Shown here in pieces: positions 40,568 through 49,583 of a stretch of 64,000 bases of DNA. The position numbers were made by a program, and so were the translations under genes. The stretch comes from Marivita sp003149565 (GTDB lineage: Bacteria > Pseudomonadota > Alphaproteobacteria > Rhodobacterales > Rhodobacteraceae), in the NCBI RefSeq assembly GCF_965216415.1, contig NZ_CBDCFU010000002.1; one strand, written 5' to 3'. Numbering within the stretch: position 1 is the stretch's first letter; each line of letters begins with the position of its first letter. The notes under the pieces were generated by a model. It did not search any database. It saw only the letters and a list, made by a program, of their open reading frames with translations, and was not told the origin of the DNA.

Positions 40568-40598
40568 GGGCCGGAGGTACTCTCCGGTCCATTTTATT
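40568..40598 (+). terminator. Terminator after the peroxiredoxin gene
   Basis: Stem GGGCCGGAG (40568-40576) pairs with CTCCGGTCC (40582-40590) with one G-T pair and a 5-nt loop, followed by ATTTTATT. It lies 26 nt after the peroxiredoxin stop and reaches the end of the convergent OmpA-like gene. Confidence 0.8.
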
Positions 40599-41538
40599 CG
40601 ACCGAGATGAGAACCGCCTCGACACGGCGATTTGCCTCGCGGCCAGCAGCAGTCAGATTGGTTGCCCGTGGCGACAGGAAGCCGACACCATCCGCGGCGA
40701 CTTGCCCTTCAGATACACCGCGCGCGATGACATAGCTCCGGGCAGCTTCGGCACGCCGGCGCGACAATGCGATATTGCCCTCAAGAGACCCCGTCGCATC
40801 TGTGTGGCCAACGAAGGTGATCTGACGTGTCGGATTGGCGATGAGATACGCCACAACCGCGTCGAGCGATTGAACGGGCCCATCGCCCAACGCGGCAGAA
40901 CCGCTGGCAAATTCGAGATCGGCGAGGACCACATGACCGACATTTTCAAGTGTGCTCACCACATCGCCCGCCGTTTCAGGAACGCGAACACTCGGAGCGT
41001 TTGAGATCGTAACCGAGGGGCGCCCTGATGGACCGACCTCGATCAGTTGCAGGAACACAGTATCGTTGTCGCGGCTGACCATGACACTCAGGGCCTCGCT
41101 GGCATCATCCGATTTCGCCGAGAGAAACCGATAGTCTGACAAGTCGACATACATATTTGGCGCGCGCAACACTTCGACACCGAAGCGAAAATCAAAGCCG
41201 CCGCAGCTTTGGGCGGTGCATTCAAAGATGATGTCGAACCCATCAGAAATCAGTTGTTCGCGGATCGGCCCCAAAACCTGCCCAGTGGTGATCCCCACTC
41301 CGGGAATGCGCCACGCCTTACGTCTGACCTCTCCGTCGAGACTGGCGACAGGCACGCCACTGCCCTCGACCCAGGCACCGATAGGCAGGTCATAGCTGTC
41401 AGACGGGCTGGTCCGGGATACAGTTTCCCGCGCGCTTGTGGGCAAAGCAAGATCCAACGCAGCGGTCTGAGACGAGATCAAAACCGCCGCAAGACATGCC
41501 CCCAGCCGACTAGCGCGCTTGCGCGTGGTACTCATCAT
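40594..41538 (-). CDS. OmpA-domain envelope protein
   Basis: About 314 residues. An N-terminal signal peptide (RLGACLAAVLISSQTAALD) is followed by a periplasmic region of unknown type, with a conserved cysteine pair in FECTAQSCGGFDFRFGVEV. The C-terminal OmpA peptidoglycan-binding domain has LEFASGSAALG, QITFVGHTDATGSLEGN, ALSRRRAEAARSYVI and ANRRVEAVLI. Start at ATG 41538 or 41535, both inside the end of the upstream CMD-like gene (overlap ~26-29 nt), so translation is coupled. Last gene of the cinA-GNAT-CMD-OmpA run. Confidence 0.87.
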   Translation of the reverse strand: MMSTTRKRASRLGACLAAVLISSQTAALDLALPTSARETVSRTSPSDSYDLPIGAWVEGSGVPVASLDGEVRRKAWRIPGVGITTGQVLGPIREQLISDGFDIIFECTAQSCGGFDFRFGVEVLRAPNMYVDLSDYRFLSAKSDDASEALSVMVSRDNDTVFLQLIEVGPSGRPSVTISNAPSVRVPETAGDVVSTLENVGHVVLADLEFASGSAALGDGPVQSLDAVVAYLIANPTRQITFVGHTDATGSLEGNIALSRRRAEAARSYVIARGVSEGQVAADGVGFLSPRATNLTAAGREANRRVEAVLISVE

Positions 41539-42082
41539 TGGGTCGCATGTCGGTGGCACTGGCCACACGATTTGTCATGTTGAAGAACCCGGCAACGTTA
41601 GCGATGTCCCAAATATCGCGATCACTGAAACCGGCATCGCGTAGGGCTTCGCGGTCGAACTCGGCGATTTCGGCACTGGATTTGGTCATCTTCTCGGTAA
41701 AAGCCAGCATTGCACGGTGCCTGTGCGGCAGGTCGGCTACGCGCCAGTTCATCACCAGCATTTCGCCAAGCTTTGGGTCCCCTGACAACTGGCGCACAGC
41801 AGCCCCGTGGGCCGTGAGGCAATAAAAGCACTTGTTGATCGAACTCACCACGACCGCGATCATTTCCCGCTCAAGCTTGCTGAGCCCGCTGTCGGCCAGC
41901 ATCAGATCGTTGTACATCGCAGTAAATGCATTCAGCTTTTCGATGTCGAAAGCATAGGCCTGAAGCACGTTCGGGATCATGCCCAGCTTGTCCTGACAGA
42001 TGTCGAAATATTTCTGTGTCTCTGGCGGGAGAGGATCGACCATCGGCAGATTGAGCGCCGTGGGGAGTTTATCTTTGGTCAT
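41510..42082 (-). CDS. Carboxymuconolactone-decarboxylase-like peroxidase-related protein (AhpD fold)
   Basis: 190 residues. The AhpD-like active site is INKCFYCLTAHGAAVRQLSGDP, with Cys-x2-Cys and the following His, as in the uncharacterised peroxidase-related enzymes. ALNLPMVDPLPPETQKYFDICQ at the N-terminus and IWDIANVAGFFNMTNRVA near the C-terminus match that family. It probably carries out thiol-based redox chemistry. The long open frame extends to 42532 but the protein starts at MTKDKLPTAL (ATG 42080-42082), overlapping the GNAT stop by 4 nt. Confidence 0.88.
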   Translation of the reverse strand: MTKDKLPTALNLPMVDPLPPETQKYFDICQDKLGMIPNVLQAYAFDIEKLNAFTAMYNDLMLADSGLSKLEREMIAVVVSSINKCFYCLTAHGAAVRQLSGDPKLGEMLVMNWRVADLPHRHRAMLAFTEKMTKSSAEIAEFDREALRDAGFSDRDIWDIANVAGFFNMTNRVASATDMRPNDEYHAQAR

Positions 42083-42816
42083 GCGCTGTCGCTTGTGTTG
42101 GGTAAGATGCGGTAGTGGTACTGTCCCACAACCTGCATTCCGAGGGAAGCGTAGAGACCATTTGCCCCAACGTTTGCTTGCGTGCAGAGAACCGACAGCC
42201 ATTCGGCTCCGTTTGCATTGGCCCAATGCGCTGCCTGTCGCATCAGCCAGACGCCCATGCCCTTTCGACGATGCGCCTTGGCGATTTCCAGGGCATGCAC
42301 CATCGCAACCCCGCCTGAGATTGCGCAATACGCGGTGCCGGCAGGTTTGTCTGTGATCCGTCCAAATATTCCGGTTTTTGGCACTGACGCCCGCTCCATC
42401 ACGGCGACACGGGATGGGCCGATGCCGCCGGCCGACCAGATATCCCGCATGATGGCAAGCGGCTCCCAGATCGAAAAGGCGGTGACACGGGGCACGCACA
42501 CATCTGTCAGGTCGCCAATAGGGCACAGCCACAGATTAACCGGATCAATGATCTCGTATCCGCGTGCAGAAAGGGCCGAGTCCAAAGTATCCTCACCCTC
42601 GCGGATCATGAAGAGCGGGTCCTGACCCAGCATGCGCATGGCCTTCTCTGCGGCTGAGAGGTCCTCTGGACGCCAGTCGCCCTCAGCCGTGGCAGCACTC
42701 ACCCGTTTGCCGCCACCAGCACCGTTTCGCAGCATCCAAGGGCCGGCAGGGGTGCGGTCAGCCGGGGGCCATGTCGCCTCGGTCACAGCATACAAATCTC
42801 GAACAGTGGGCTTCAT
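42079..42816 (-). CDS. GNAT family N-acetyltransferase
   Basis: 245 residues. The C-terminal acetyltransferase core has the acetyl-CoA-binding stretch EIAKAHRRKGMGVWLMRQAAHWA and ANVGANGLYASLGMQVVGQYHY. The N-terminal half (TVRDLYAVTEATWPPADRTPAGPWMLRNGAGGG) is typical of two-lobed GNAT proteins of Rhodobacterales. The substrate is unknown. Overlaps its upstream and downstream neighbours by 4 nt each. Confidence 0.85.
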   Translation of the reverse strand: MKPTVRDLYAVTEATWPPADRTPAGPWMLRNGAGGGKRVSAATAEGDWRPEDLSAAEKAMRMLGQDPLFMIREGEDTLDSALSARGYEIIDPVNLWLCPIGDLTDVCVPRVTAFSIWEPLAIMRDIWSAGGIGPSRVAVMERASVPKTGIFGRITDKPAGTAYCAISGGVAMVHALEIAKAHRRKGMGVWLMRQAAHWANANGAEWLSVLCTQANVGANGLYASLGMQVVGQYHYRILPNTSDSA

Positions 42817-43535
42817 ACAGGAAAAAGTTCAGAGAGCCGCGTGATCGCGTGATCCACGCGGGCACCGTCACTGCCACGCACGACGATGTTGGATCCATAG
42901 GCGCCATTCTGCTGGAATGGATACGAGCCGATCGAAAGGTCCGGGAATTCTGCGGCCACTTGCCCAAGTGGCGCGGCAATATCGCCTTCACCACGATCCA
43001 CGCGCAGGGTCTGCGACAGAATCGGCGCGCCTCCTGTCAGTGTTGGGATCACACTGGCGACCATCGCCTGGAAAACAGAAGGGACACCCGCCATGACATG
43101 CACATTGTCAATCGAAAAGCCCGGCGCGATGGAAACTGGGTTTTCGATCAGGGTCGCGCCCTCGGGAATGCGCGCCATACGCTTGCGGGCATCGTTGAAC
43201 TCCATTCCGCGGCTGTCATAATGCGCCTGCAAGAGAGCTGCCGCATCGTCGCGCACATCAATAGGCGCGCCAAACGCCGCCGCAACGCAGTCAGCCGTGA
43301 TGTCGTCATGGGTCGGACCGATGCCCCCAGACGTAATCACGGTGTCATGCGCTGTCCGCAGATCGTTCAGAGCCGAGACAATCGCATCGCGGTCGTCACT
43401 GACAATTCTTACTTCGCGCAGGTTGATGCCAACCTTCGTCAATTCCTGCGCCAGATGATGCATGTTCGCGTCGCGCGTCCGTCCAGAGAGGATTTCGTCG
43501 CCGATCACCAGCATGGCTGCGGTTGGGTTGGGCAT
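42813..43535 (-). CDS. CinA-type molybdopterin-binding-domain protein
   Basis: 240 residues, similar to the N-terminal (MoCF/COG1058) domain of CinA: AAMLVIGDEILSGRTRDANMHHLAQEL, VSDDRDAIVSAL, VITSGGIGPTHDDITADCVA and VMAGVPSVFQAM. It lacks the C-terminal amidase domain (PncC), which is common in alphaproteobacteria. CinA proteins have ADP-ribose pyrophosphatase activity in some species; here the function is open. First gene of a four-gene overlapping operon; divergent from sfsA 46 nt away. Confidence 0.88.
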   Translation of the reverse strand: MPNPTAAMLVIGDEILSGRTRDANMHHLAQELTKVGINLREVRIVSDDRDAIVSALNDLRTAHDTVITSGGIGPTHDDITADCVAAAFGAPIDVRDDAAALLQAHYDSRGMEFNDARKRMARIPEGATLIENPVSIAPGFSIDNVHVMAGVPSVFQAMVASVIPTLTGGAPILSQTLRVDRGEGDIAAPLGQVAAEFPDLSIGSYPFQQNGAYGSNIVVRGSDGARVDHAITRLSELFPV

Positions 43536-43581
43536 GCGCTGCCTCCTTGATCCCGTTTTTTCTCAGGTATAGGCGGGGGCC

Positions 43582-44286
43582 ATGCGCTTTCAAACCCCTC
43601 TTGTCCCGGGCACACTGATCCGACGGTACAAACGTTTTCTCGCAGACGTCGCGCTCGCAGACGGGCAAGACGTCACGGCGCATTGCGCCAATCCAGGGTC
43701 GATGACGGGCTTGGCGGAACCTGGCATGCAGGTCTGGCTGGAGCCGAACGATGATCCCAAGAAAAAGCTGAAATACGGTTGGCGCCTTGTTGATCACGGG
43801 AACGGGCATTTTACCGGTGTTGATACCGCGGTCCCCAATCGGATGCTGCGGCAGGCGTTGGAAACCGGTGCCATCCCGGGCTTGGAGGACTTTGACACCC
43901 TGCGTGCCGAGGTTCCCTACGGCGAAAACAGCCGCATTGATTTTCTGATCAAAACCGAGGGCCAAAGCGACCTGTATATTGAGGTGAAGTCGGTCACTTT
44001 GAGCCGCACCGCAGGCTTGGCAGAGTTTCCAGACAGTGTAACCAAGCGCGGTACAAAACACTTGCAGGAGCTTGCCAACATGGTGGCCCAAGGACATCGG
44101 GCAATGATGCTTTATCTGGTTCAACGAACGGATTGCGACCGCATGACCTTGGCACAGGACATTGATCCAGCTTACGCATCGGCTTGGCGGGCCGCGACCG
44201 AAGCCGGAGTTGAAACCTTGGTGTTGGATTGCCAGATCACGCCCGAGGCGGTGCAGATGGGAAAACTGCTTAGAATGAGTTTCTGA
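43582..44286 (+). CDS. sfsA: Sugar fermentation stimulation protein, DNA/RNA nuclease SfsA
   Basis: 234 residues, the usual SfsA size. Conserved elements: RRYKRFLADVAL, AHCANPGSMTGL, ENSRIDFLIKTEGQSDLYIEVKSVTLS (the PD-(D/E)XK-type Asp, Glu and Lys) and FPDSVTKRGTKHLQEL, AMMLYLVQR. The family has been assigned nuclease activity; its cellular role is unsettled. It starts at ATG 43582 and lies 79 nt before map on the same strand. Confidence 0.93.
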   Translation: MRFQTPLVPGTLIRRYKRFLADVALADGQDVTAHCANPGSMTGLAEPGMQVWLEPNDDPKKKLKYGWRLVDHGNGHFTGVDTAVPNRMLRQALETGAIPGLEDFDTLRAEVPYGENSRIDFLIKTEGQSDLYIEVKSVTLSRTAGLAEFPDSVTKRGTKHLQELANMVAQGHRAMMLYLVQRTDCDRMTLAQDIDPAYASAWRAATEAGVETLVLDCQITPEAVQMGKLLRMSF

Positions 44287-44365
44287 TCCGAGCCTCAATG
44301 ACGCGCCACTGGCAAAAACCCACGAGCGGGGCTAAAACGCACCAAAGCAGTAGTGGAGTTCCCTT

Positions 44366-45181
44366 GTGAACAATAATCACGATGGCCGCATGACACGCGA
44401 AGGCATCCGCATCCATAGTGACGCGGATTTTGAGGGCATGCGCAAAGCCGGCGCGTTGGCGGCCACGATCCTAGACGAAGTGGCTGAGCATGTTTTCGTC
44501 GGCCAAACCACCGAAGCTCTGGACGATTTCATCAGGACCCGGGTCGAAGACGCAGGCGCGACTTCCGCCACGATCGGGTACAAGGGCTACCAGCATGCAA
44601 GCTGCATCAGCGTAAACCATGTCGTCTGCCACGGCATCCCGGGCGAGAAGAAGCTCAAGGATGGCGACATCCTGAACATTGATGTGACGGTGATCGTCGA
44701 TGGGTGGTTCGGGGACACAAGCCGCATGTATGTGGCTGGCAAGCTGAGCCGAAAGGCGGAACGCCTGATTCAGGTCACCCATGACGCGCTTTTCAAGGGC
44801 ATCGATGCCGCGAAGCCGGGAAACACGTTTGGCGACATTGGGCATGCAATTCAAAGCTATGTCGAAGCAAATCGCATGTCAGTCGTCCGCGACTTCTGTG
44901 GCCATGGACTTGGTCGCGTCTTCCATGCGCCGCCCAATGTGCTGCACTACGGACGCGCTGGGACCGGACCCACGCTTGAAGAAGGCATGTTCTTTACCAT
45001 TGAGCCTATGGTGAATCTGGGTCGTCCAGAGACCAAAGTGCTCGCAGATGATTGGACGGCCGTTACGCGGGACAAATCCCTCTCAGCTCAATTCGAACAC
45101 TCGATCGGCATCACCGCAGATGGCTGTGAAGTGTTCACACCCTCGCCTGCGGGTCGGTTTCATCCGACTTATGGCGTCTGA
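44366..45181 (+). CDS. map: Methionine aminopeptidase, type I
   Basis: Removes N-terminal methionine from new proteins. 271 residues from a GTG start (GGAG 7 nt upstream; ATG at 44390 is the alternative). All five metal ligands are seen: the Asp pair in LNIDVTVIVDGWFGDTSRMY, His in CGHGLGRVFH, Glu in MFFTIEPMVNLG and Glu in QFEHSIGIT. His in QHASCISVNHVVCHGIP is the conserved substrate-side residue. An N-terminal extension of a few residues with no SH3-like or zinc domain is present. Confidence 0.95.
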   Translation: MNNNHDGRMTREGIRIHSDADFEGMRKAGALAATILDEVAEHVFVGQTTEALDDFIRTRVEDAGATSATIGYKGYQHASCISVNHVVCHGIPGEKKLKDGDILNIDVTVIVDGWFGDTSRMYVAGKLSRKAERLIQVTHDALFKGIDAAKPGNTFGDIGHAIQSYVEANRMSVVRDFCGHGLGRVFHAPPNVLHYGRAGTGPTLEEGMFFTIEPMVNLGRPETKVLADDWTAVTRDKSLSAQFEHSIGITADGCEVFTPSPAGRFHPTYGV

Positions 45182-45195
45182 GTAATGCTGAACTT

Positions 45196-45879
45196 ATGGG
45201 CACAGGTCCGATCCGCGTTCTGACAATCGGCTGCAGTTGTATCAACCGGTTCCAATTCGATTTCTTTCAAACACGCCATCCGGCCACAGCGCCCCAATTT
45301 GTAAGATCTCTGTTCGATTGGAACATCACGTCATTGAATGGCACCCAAGCTGTTCTGCAACATGCCGTGGCCGGAACGCTTCGGGATGCAATTGAGGCGA
45401 AACAAGACTACACCGTCGAATGGGATGTTCTGTTATTTAACAAACGGCTCCCGGGGCTGTGCCTTTTCCACGAACAGGACATTGCAAAGTCGTTTGAAGA
45501 GCCGGGCCAGAAAGACACTCTTGTCAGTAAATTGACCCATCAGGCCGCACCGTTTCTCTCGCCTGACTATGCAGGGCGGACTCATCTGGTTTGGTCGAAT
45601 ATCCAGCCGAACCTGCCTGACACAGTCGATAACGTGACACCGTGGGAGGACTTTCAACTGACGGAGCCCCACTACAAAAGCATCACGCGACTCGCGCGGC
45701 GTCTATTTGGGCGGAATACCACGTTTTCTTTCCTCAGCCTTGCAGAAGATGCCGAGCCTGAGTTGCATAGGCTGCAAGACGTATACTTGATCGACCTCCC
45801 CCGGGGCTCGGACTATGAGGGCCCACCGCATCTATACGACTCGATCCTGCAGAATATCCTTACTGCGCCGCACAGCTAA
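45196..45879 (+). CDS. Hypothetical protein, weakly DUF1796-like
   Basis: 227 residues, MGTGPIRVLTIGCSCINRFQ at the N-terminus. The pattern IGCSCINRFQFDFF plus LFDWNITSLNG recalls the G-x-C ... FDW motif of DUF1796 putative papain-like peptidases, but the match is by eye and weak. The C-terminal half has DVYLIDLPRG, and HLVWSNIQPNLPDT in the middle. No signal peptide or membrane helix. The gene is visibly more AT-rich than its map and hisC neighbours and has no clear ribosome-binding site, so it may be a recent insertion between housekeeping genes. It starts 14 nt after the map stop. Function unknown. Confidence 0.7.
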   Translation: MGTGPIRVLTIGCSCINRFQFDFFQTRHPATAPQFVRSLFDWNITSLNGTQAVLQHAVAGTLRDAIEAKQDYTVEWDVLLFNKRLPGLCLFHEQDIAKSFEEPGQKDTLVSKLTHQAAPFLSPDYAGRTHLVWSNIQPNLPDTVDNVTPWEDFQLTEPHYKSITRLARRLFGRNTTFSFLSLAEDAEPELHRLQDVYLIDLPRGSDYEGPPHLYDSILQNILTAPHS

Positions 45880-45959
45880 ACCGGTCGCACGATGGGGTGG
45901 TTTGTCGCTTTCCCTTGCGCGCCCGCGCCGCTAAACCGTATCGCATAGCGGAGGCTCAG

Positions 45960-47045
45960 ATGACGAAGATCACCCCACAACCCGGCATCATGGATATTGC
46001 GCTGTATGTCGGTGGCAAATCGCACATCGACGGCGTGTCAAACGTGGTGAAGCTCAGCTCGAACGAAAACCCGTTCGGCCCCAGCGCCGCAGCTCAAGAA
46101 GCCGTGCGCCGTTCTGTTTTGGACCTGCATCGCTATCCATCAACGGATCACGCCGCTCTGCGCGCCGCGATTGCCGAAATTTACGAATTGAACGCCGATC
46201 AGATCATCTGCGGCGTCGGTTCGGACGAGATCATCACCTTTCTGTGCCAAGCCTATGCCGGGCCGGGGGATGAGGTGATTCACACCGAGCACGGCTTTGC
46301 TCTCTACAAGATTTGTGCTTTGGCCGCAGGCGCAAGACCGGTCGAAGTGCCCGAGCATGAGCGCGTTACGGATGTTGATGCGATCCTTGCTGCGTGCACC
46401 GACAAAACCAAGCTTGTTTTCATCGCAAACCCCAATAACCCGACAGGGACAATGATCGGATTGGCGGAGGTCGAGCGGCTTGCCGAAAATCTGCCACCGC
46501 AAACGCTTCTGGTGCTTGATGGCGCGTACGCAGAATTTGTCGACGGATATGACGGCGGTGCTGGCCTCGTAAAGGCGCGTGACAATGTTGTCATGACGCG
46601 TACATTCTCGAAGATCTACGGATTGGGTGGCTTGCGGATTGGATGGGGCTATGCGCCTCAGGAAGTGATTGACGTCCTTAATCGCATTCGTGGCCCGTTC
46701 AACCTGTCAGGTACCGCGCTTGCTGCGGCAGAGGCCGCCGTGCGTGACACGGCATATGTTGAAAAATGCCGGTTGGAGAACACAAGATTGCGCGCATGGT
46801 TGGCCGAAGCATTGGCAGAGCACGGTGTGCCGTCCGACACATCCATGGCGAATTTCATCCTCGCCCGCTTCACAGATGAGGCTGAGGCAGAAGCCTGCAA
46901 TCTCTACCTCCAGAAACAGGGGCTGATCGTCCGGCAGGTCGGCTCGTACAACCTGCCCCACGCACTTCGTATCACTGTCGGGGACGAAGCAAGCTGTCGC
47001 CGGGTGGCGCATGCCGTCGGCCAATTCAAGGCAGGTGCGCGATGA
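45960..47045 (+). CDS. hisC: Histidinol-phosphate aminotransferase family enzyme
   Basis: PLP aminotransferase, 361 residues. LSSNENPFGPS, RYPSTDHAALRAAIAEIY, NPNNPTGTMI and the PLP lysine in RTFSKIYGLGGLRIGWGYAP are typical of HisC. It precedes and overlaps (4 nt, ATGA) a prephenate/arogenate dehydrogenase gene, as in many alphaproteobacteria where the HisC-type enzyme also transaminates prephenate or 4-hydroxyphenylpyruvate. So histidine, tyrosine/phenylalanine, or both are possible. ATG at 45960 follows GGAGG at 6 nt; the longer open frame from 45897 is rejected. Confidence 0.9.
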   Translation: MTKITPQPGIMDIALYVGGKSHIDGVSNVVKLSSNENPFGPSAAAQEAVRRSVLDLHRYPSTDHAALRAAIAEIYELNADQIICGVGSDEIITFLCQAYAGPGDEVIHTEHGFALYKICALAAGARPVEVPEHERVTDVDAILAACTDKTKLVFIANPNNPTGTMIGLAEVERLAENLPPQTLLVLDGAYAEFVDGYDGGAGLVKARDNVVMTRTFSKIYGLGGLRIGWGYAPQEVIDVLNRIRGPFNLSGTALAAAEAAVRDTAYVEKCRLENTRLRAWLAEALAEHGVPSDTSMANFILARFTDEAEAEACNLYLQKQGLIVRQVGSYNLPHALRITVGDEASCRRVAHAVGQFKAGAR

Positions 47046-47953
47046 CCCAAATCTACAACCGCGTTGCCCTGATTGGCTTGGGATTAATCGCGTCATCAAT
47101 GTTCTGGTCGATGAAACGCGGTGGATTGGCCGGCCACGTTACTGGCTATGCGCGCAGCACGGAAACGCGTGAAACGGCGCGGCGGATCGGCTTGTGCGAT
47201 ACCGTCTGCGATACGTTGATCGACACCGTAAGAGATGCGGACCTCGTCGTACTTGCGGTGCCGGTTGGCGTTATGGGACCTTTGGCCAAAGAGATTGCGC
47301 CACATCTCAAGCCGGGTGCAACAGTGACGGATGTTGGATCGGTCAAAGCCCAGGTGATCCACGATGTCGCGCCACACATTCCGGACGGAGTGCATTTCGT
47401 GCCGGCACACCCGCTCGCAGGAACGGAACACTCTGGTCCGGAATCCGGCTTTGCGACGCTTTTCGACAATCGGTGGTGTTTGCTTGTTCCCGCTGAGGGC
47501 AGTGACCAAAAGGCCATCGATATGCTGTCGCGGTTCTGGCGCGCGCTTGGCTCCAATGTCGATATCATGGAGCCGGAACACCACGATCTCGTGCTCGCTG
47601 TCACCTCGCATTGTCCTCACCTTATCGCATACACAATGGTTGGGGTTGCCGATGATCTGGGGCGTGTCACTGACAGCGAGGTGATCAAGTATTCGGCGGC
47701 AGGCTTCCGTGATTTCACCCGCATTGCGGCATCAGACCCCACTATGTGGCGGGACGTTTTTCTGACGAATAAGGACGCAACACTCGAAATCCTTGGGCGC
47801 TTCACCGAAGAGCTGTTCGCACTGCAACGCGCCATCCGACAGGGCGACGGCCCATTCTTGCACGACTATTTTACCCGCACACGCGCCATCCGACGTGGTA
47901 TCATTGAAGCGGGTCAGGACACGGCGGCTCCGAACTTCGGGCGATCTGGATAG
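47042..47953 (+). CDS. Prephenate/arogenate dehydrogenase
   Basis: NAD(P)-dependent enzyme of tyrosine synthesis, 303 residues. Nucleotide-binding motif RVALIGLGLIASSMF at the N-terminus, then VVLAVPVGVMGPL, VTDVGSVKAQVI, HFVPAHPLAGTEHSGPE and LVLAVTSHCPHLIAY, with the conserved catalytic His in SHCPH and in PAHPLAG. No ACT or chorismate mutase domain. Cotranscribed with the HisC-type gene (4-nt overlap). Whether prephenate or arogenate is preferred cannot be told from sequence. Confidence 0.9.
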   Translation: MTQIYNRVALIGLGLIASSMFWSMKRGGLAGHVTGYARSTETRETARRIGLCDTVCDTLIDTVRDADLVVLAVPVGVMGPLAKEIAPHLKPGATVTDVGSVKAQVIHDVAPHIPDGVHFVPAHPLAGTEHSGPESGFATLFDNRWCLLVPAEGSDQKAIDMLSRFWRALGSNVDIMEPEHHDLVLAVTSHCPHLIAYTMVGVADDLGRVTDSEVIKYSAAGFRDFTRIAASDPTMWRDVFLTNKDATLEILGRFTEELFALQRAIRQGDGPFLHDYFTRTRAIRRGIIEAGQDTAAPNFGRSG

Positions 47954-47958
47954 GGGAC

Positions 47959-48852
47959 ATGACGCGGGTCTTGAGTGTTCTGGTTTTTGTTTTCATGTCC
48001 TTCGCAGGTGCAGCTCAGACCGCCCCGGAGACGTCATTAAAGCCTGTCGCACGCGAGATCGGGGCAGGGACGGAACTCAGTCTGCTGGCCGACATACGTC
48101 CTCTCGCGCGGCCAGCCATACGTGAAGCGGGATTGATTCAGCAGCATACCAAGAAAATTGAGACAGGCGCAGATCCCGGCTTTCAGCGCGTTCTCGCCCA
48201 CCAAATGGGCATGAACAGCCGCGCCTTTGCAGCACTTTCACCTCAGGCCACGTGGTTTTCCACCCGGCCGTCTCTGCGCCCGCGCAGTCTGGTCGAAAAG
48301 GCAATGGCTCAGCGCCGCGCTCGAGCCAGAGGCGCCGTTTGCGGTGATCCGGATATTCAGGGGGAAACGGTAGGATATGTACCGGGGCGCATTTCAGCAT
48401 GCGGTATCCAAGACGGTGTGCGCGTCAAATCGGTTTCTGGAATTCCACTGAGCCAGGGAGCTGTCCTTGACTGCAGGACAGCAAAGGCCCTGAAAAAATG
48501 GGTTGTGAAAGGGATGAAACCCACGATCGGTACCACGGGTGGCGGTGTGTCTCAAATCAAGGTTGCAGCGCATTATGCGTGCCGAACGCGCAACAATCAG
48601 CCTGGTGCCAAGGTCAGCGAGCACGGCAAAGGCCGGGCAATCGATATCTCCGGATTTCGCTTGCGCAACGGAACAGAGGTTACGCTGCTGAAGGATTGGA
48701 ACCGACGCGACACCGGGGCCGTACTCCGTGAGATGCATGGTCGGGCCTGTGGTATCTTCGGCACCGTGCTGGGCCCGGATTCGGACCGGTTTCATAAAGA
48801 TCACTTCCATTTCGACACCGCGCGCTACCGCAGTGGCGCAATTTGCCGCTGA
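47959..48852 (+). CDS. Extensin-like C-terminal-domain protein, exported
   Basis: 297 residues with a short signal peptide (VLVFVFMSFAGAAQT). Residues ~120-297 form the extensin-like C-terminal domain (a peptidase M15-type fold): CGDPDIQGETVGYVPG, GCGI-type SACGIQDGVRV, AHYACRTRNNQ, VSEHGKGRAIDISGF and FHKDHFHFD. The His/Asp/His pattern suggests zinc-dependent peptidoglycan cleavage, but no activity can be asserted. It starts 5 nt after the dehydrogenase stop and ends 2 nt from the convergent fliP stop. Confidence 0.87.
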   Translation: MTRVLSVLVFVFMSFAGAAQTAPETSLKPVAREIGAGTELSLLADIRPLARPAIREAGLIQQHTKKIETGADPGFQRVLAHQMGMNSRAFAALSPQATWFSTRPSLRPRSLVEKAMAQRRARARGAVCGDPDIQGETVGYVPGRISACGIQDGVRVKSVSGIPLSQGAVLDCRTAKALKKWVVKGMKPTIGTTGGGVSQIKVAAHYACRTRNNQPGAKVSEHGKGRAIDISGFRLRNGTEVTLLKDWNRRDTGAVLREMHGRACGIFGTVLGPDSDRFHKDHFHFDTARYRSGAICR

Positions 48853-48854
48853 CC

Positions 48855-49580
48855 CTATTGGTAAGAGCGTACAAGGCTCTCGGCAACGAGCGACCAGCCA
48901 TTGGCAACCACGAAGAACGCGAGCTTGAACGGGAGCGACACGATGGCTGGTGGTACCATCATCATGCCCATCGACATGAGAACTGCCGCAACGACAAGGT
49001 CAATGATCAAAAATGGCAAAAAAATCAGAAAACCGACCTGAAACGCGCGCGCCAACTCGGACAGGAGGAAGGTCGAGATCAGGATCGAAAGTGGTGTTTC
49101 TGGGGTCGGTTCAGAGAGTGCGAGATCTGAACGTATCTGCGCCATCGTTGCAAAGGTATCTGGATCAATCTGAGCCGCCATAAAAACGCGAAAAGGTTCA
49201 AAACCACGATCAAAGCCTTCTGCGGCCTCAATCTCGCCGTTGAGAAGCGGCTGAATCCCATCGGTCCAAGCCTGAATGAGGACCGGCTCCATAACGAAAT
49301 AGGTCAAGAATAATGCAATGCTCACGATGAGCATATTTGGCGGTGACTGCTGCAGCCCAATGCCTTGTCGCAGAATCGACAGAACCGTGACGATAAACGG
49401 GAAGCACGTGACTGTAATTACGATCCCGGGGGCCACACTAAGAACCGTAATCAGGGCAATCAGCTGAAGGGTTGTCGCGGTGACGGATCCACCTTCGCCA
49501 AAATCCAGCGACAGTGCTTGTGCCGACACCTCTGACGATGCCATGCAGAAAAGCAGAACAAAAAGCCCCAGCGTCTTCAT
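48855..49580 (-). CDS. fliP: Flagellar type III export apparatus protein FliP
   Basis: Core protein of the flagellar export gate, 241 residues. N-terminal signal sequence (LGLFVLLFCMASSEVSAQ), then LQLIALITVLSVAPGIVITVTCF, GLQQSPPNMLIVSIALFLTYFVM, ISTFLLSELARAFQVGFLIFLPFLIIDLV and LMSMGMMMVPPAIVSLPFKL, all conserved FliP membrane blocks. Last gene of the fliF-fliH-fliN-fliP run, 3 nt after fliN. Confidence 0.95.
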   Translation of the reverse strand: MKTLGLFVLLFCMASSEVSAQALSLDFGEGGSVTATTLQLIALITVLSVAPGIVITVTCFPFIVTVLSILRQGIGLQQSPPNMLIVSIALFLTYFVMEPVLIQAWTDGIQPLLNGEIEAAEGFDRGFEPFRVFMAAQIDPDTFATMAQIRSDLALSEPTPETPLSILISTFLLSELARAFQVGFLIFLPFLIIDLVVAAVLMSMGMMMVPPAIVSLPFKLAFFVVANGWSLVAESLVRSYQ

Positions 49581-49583
49581 CGC

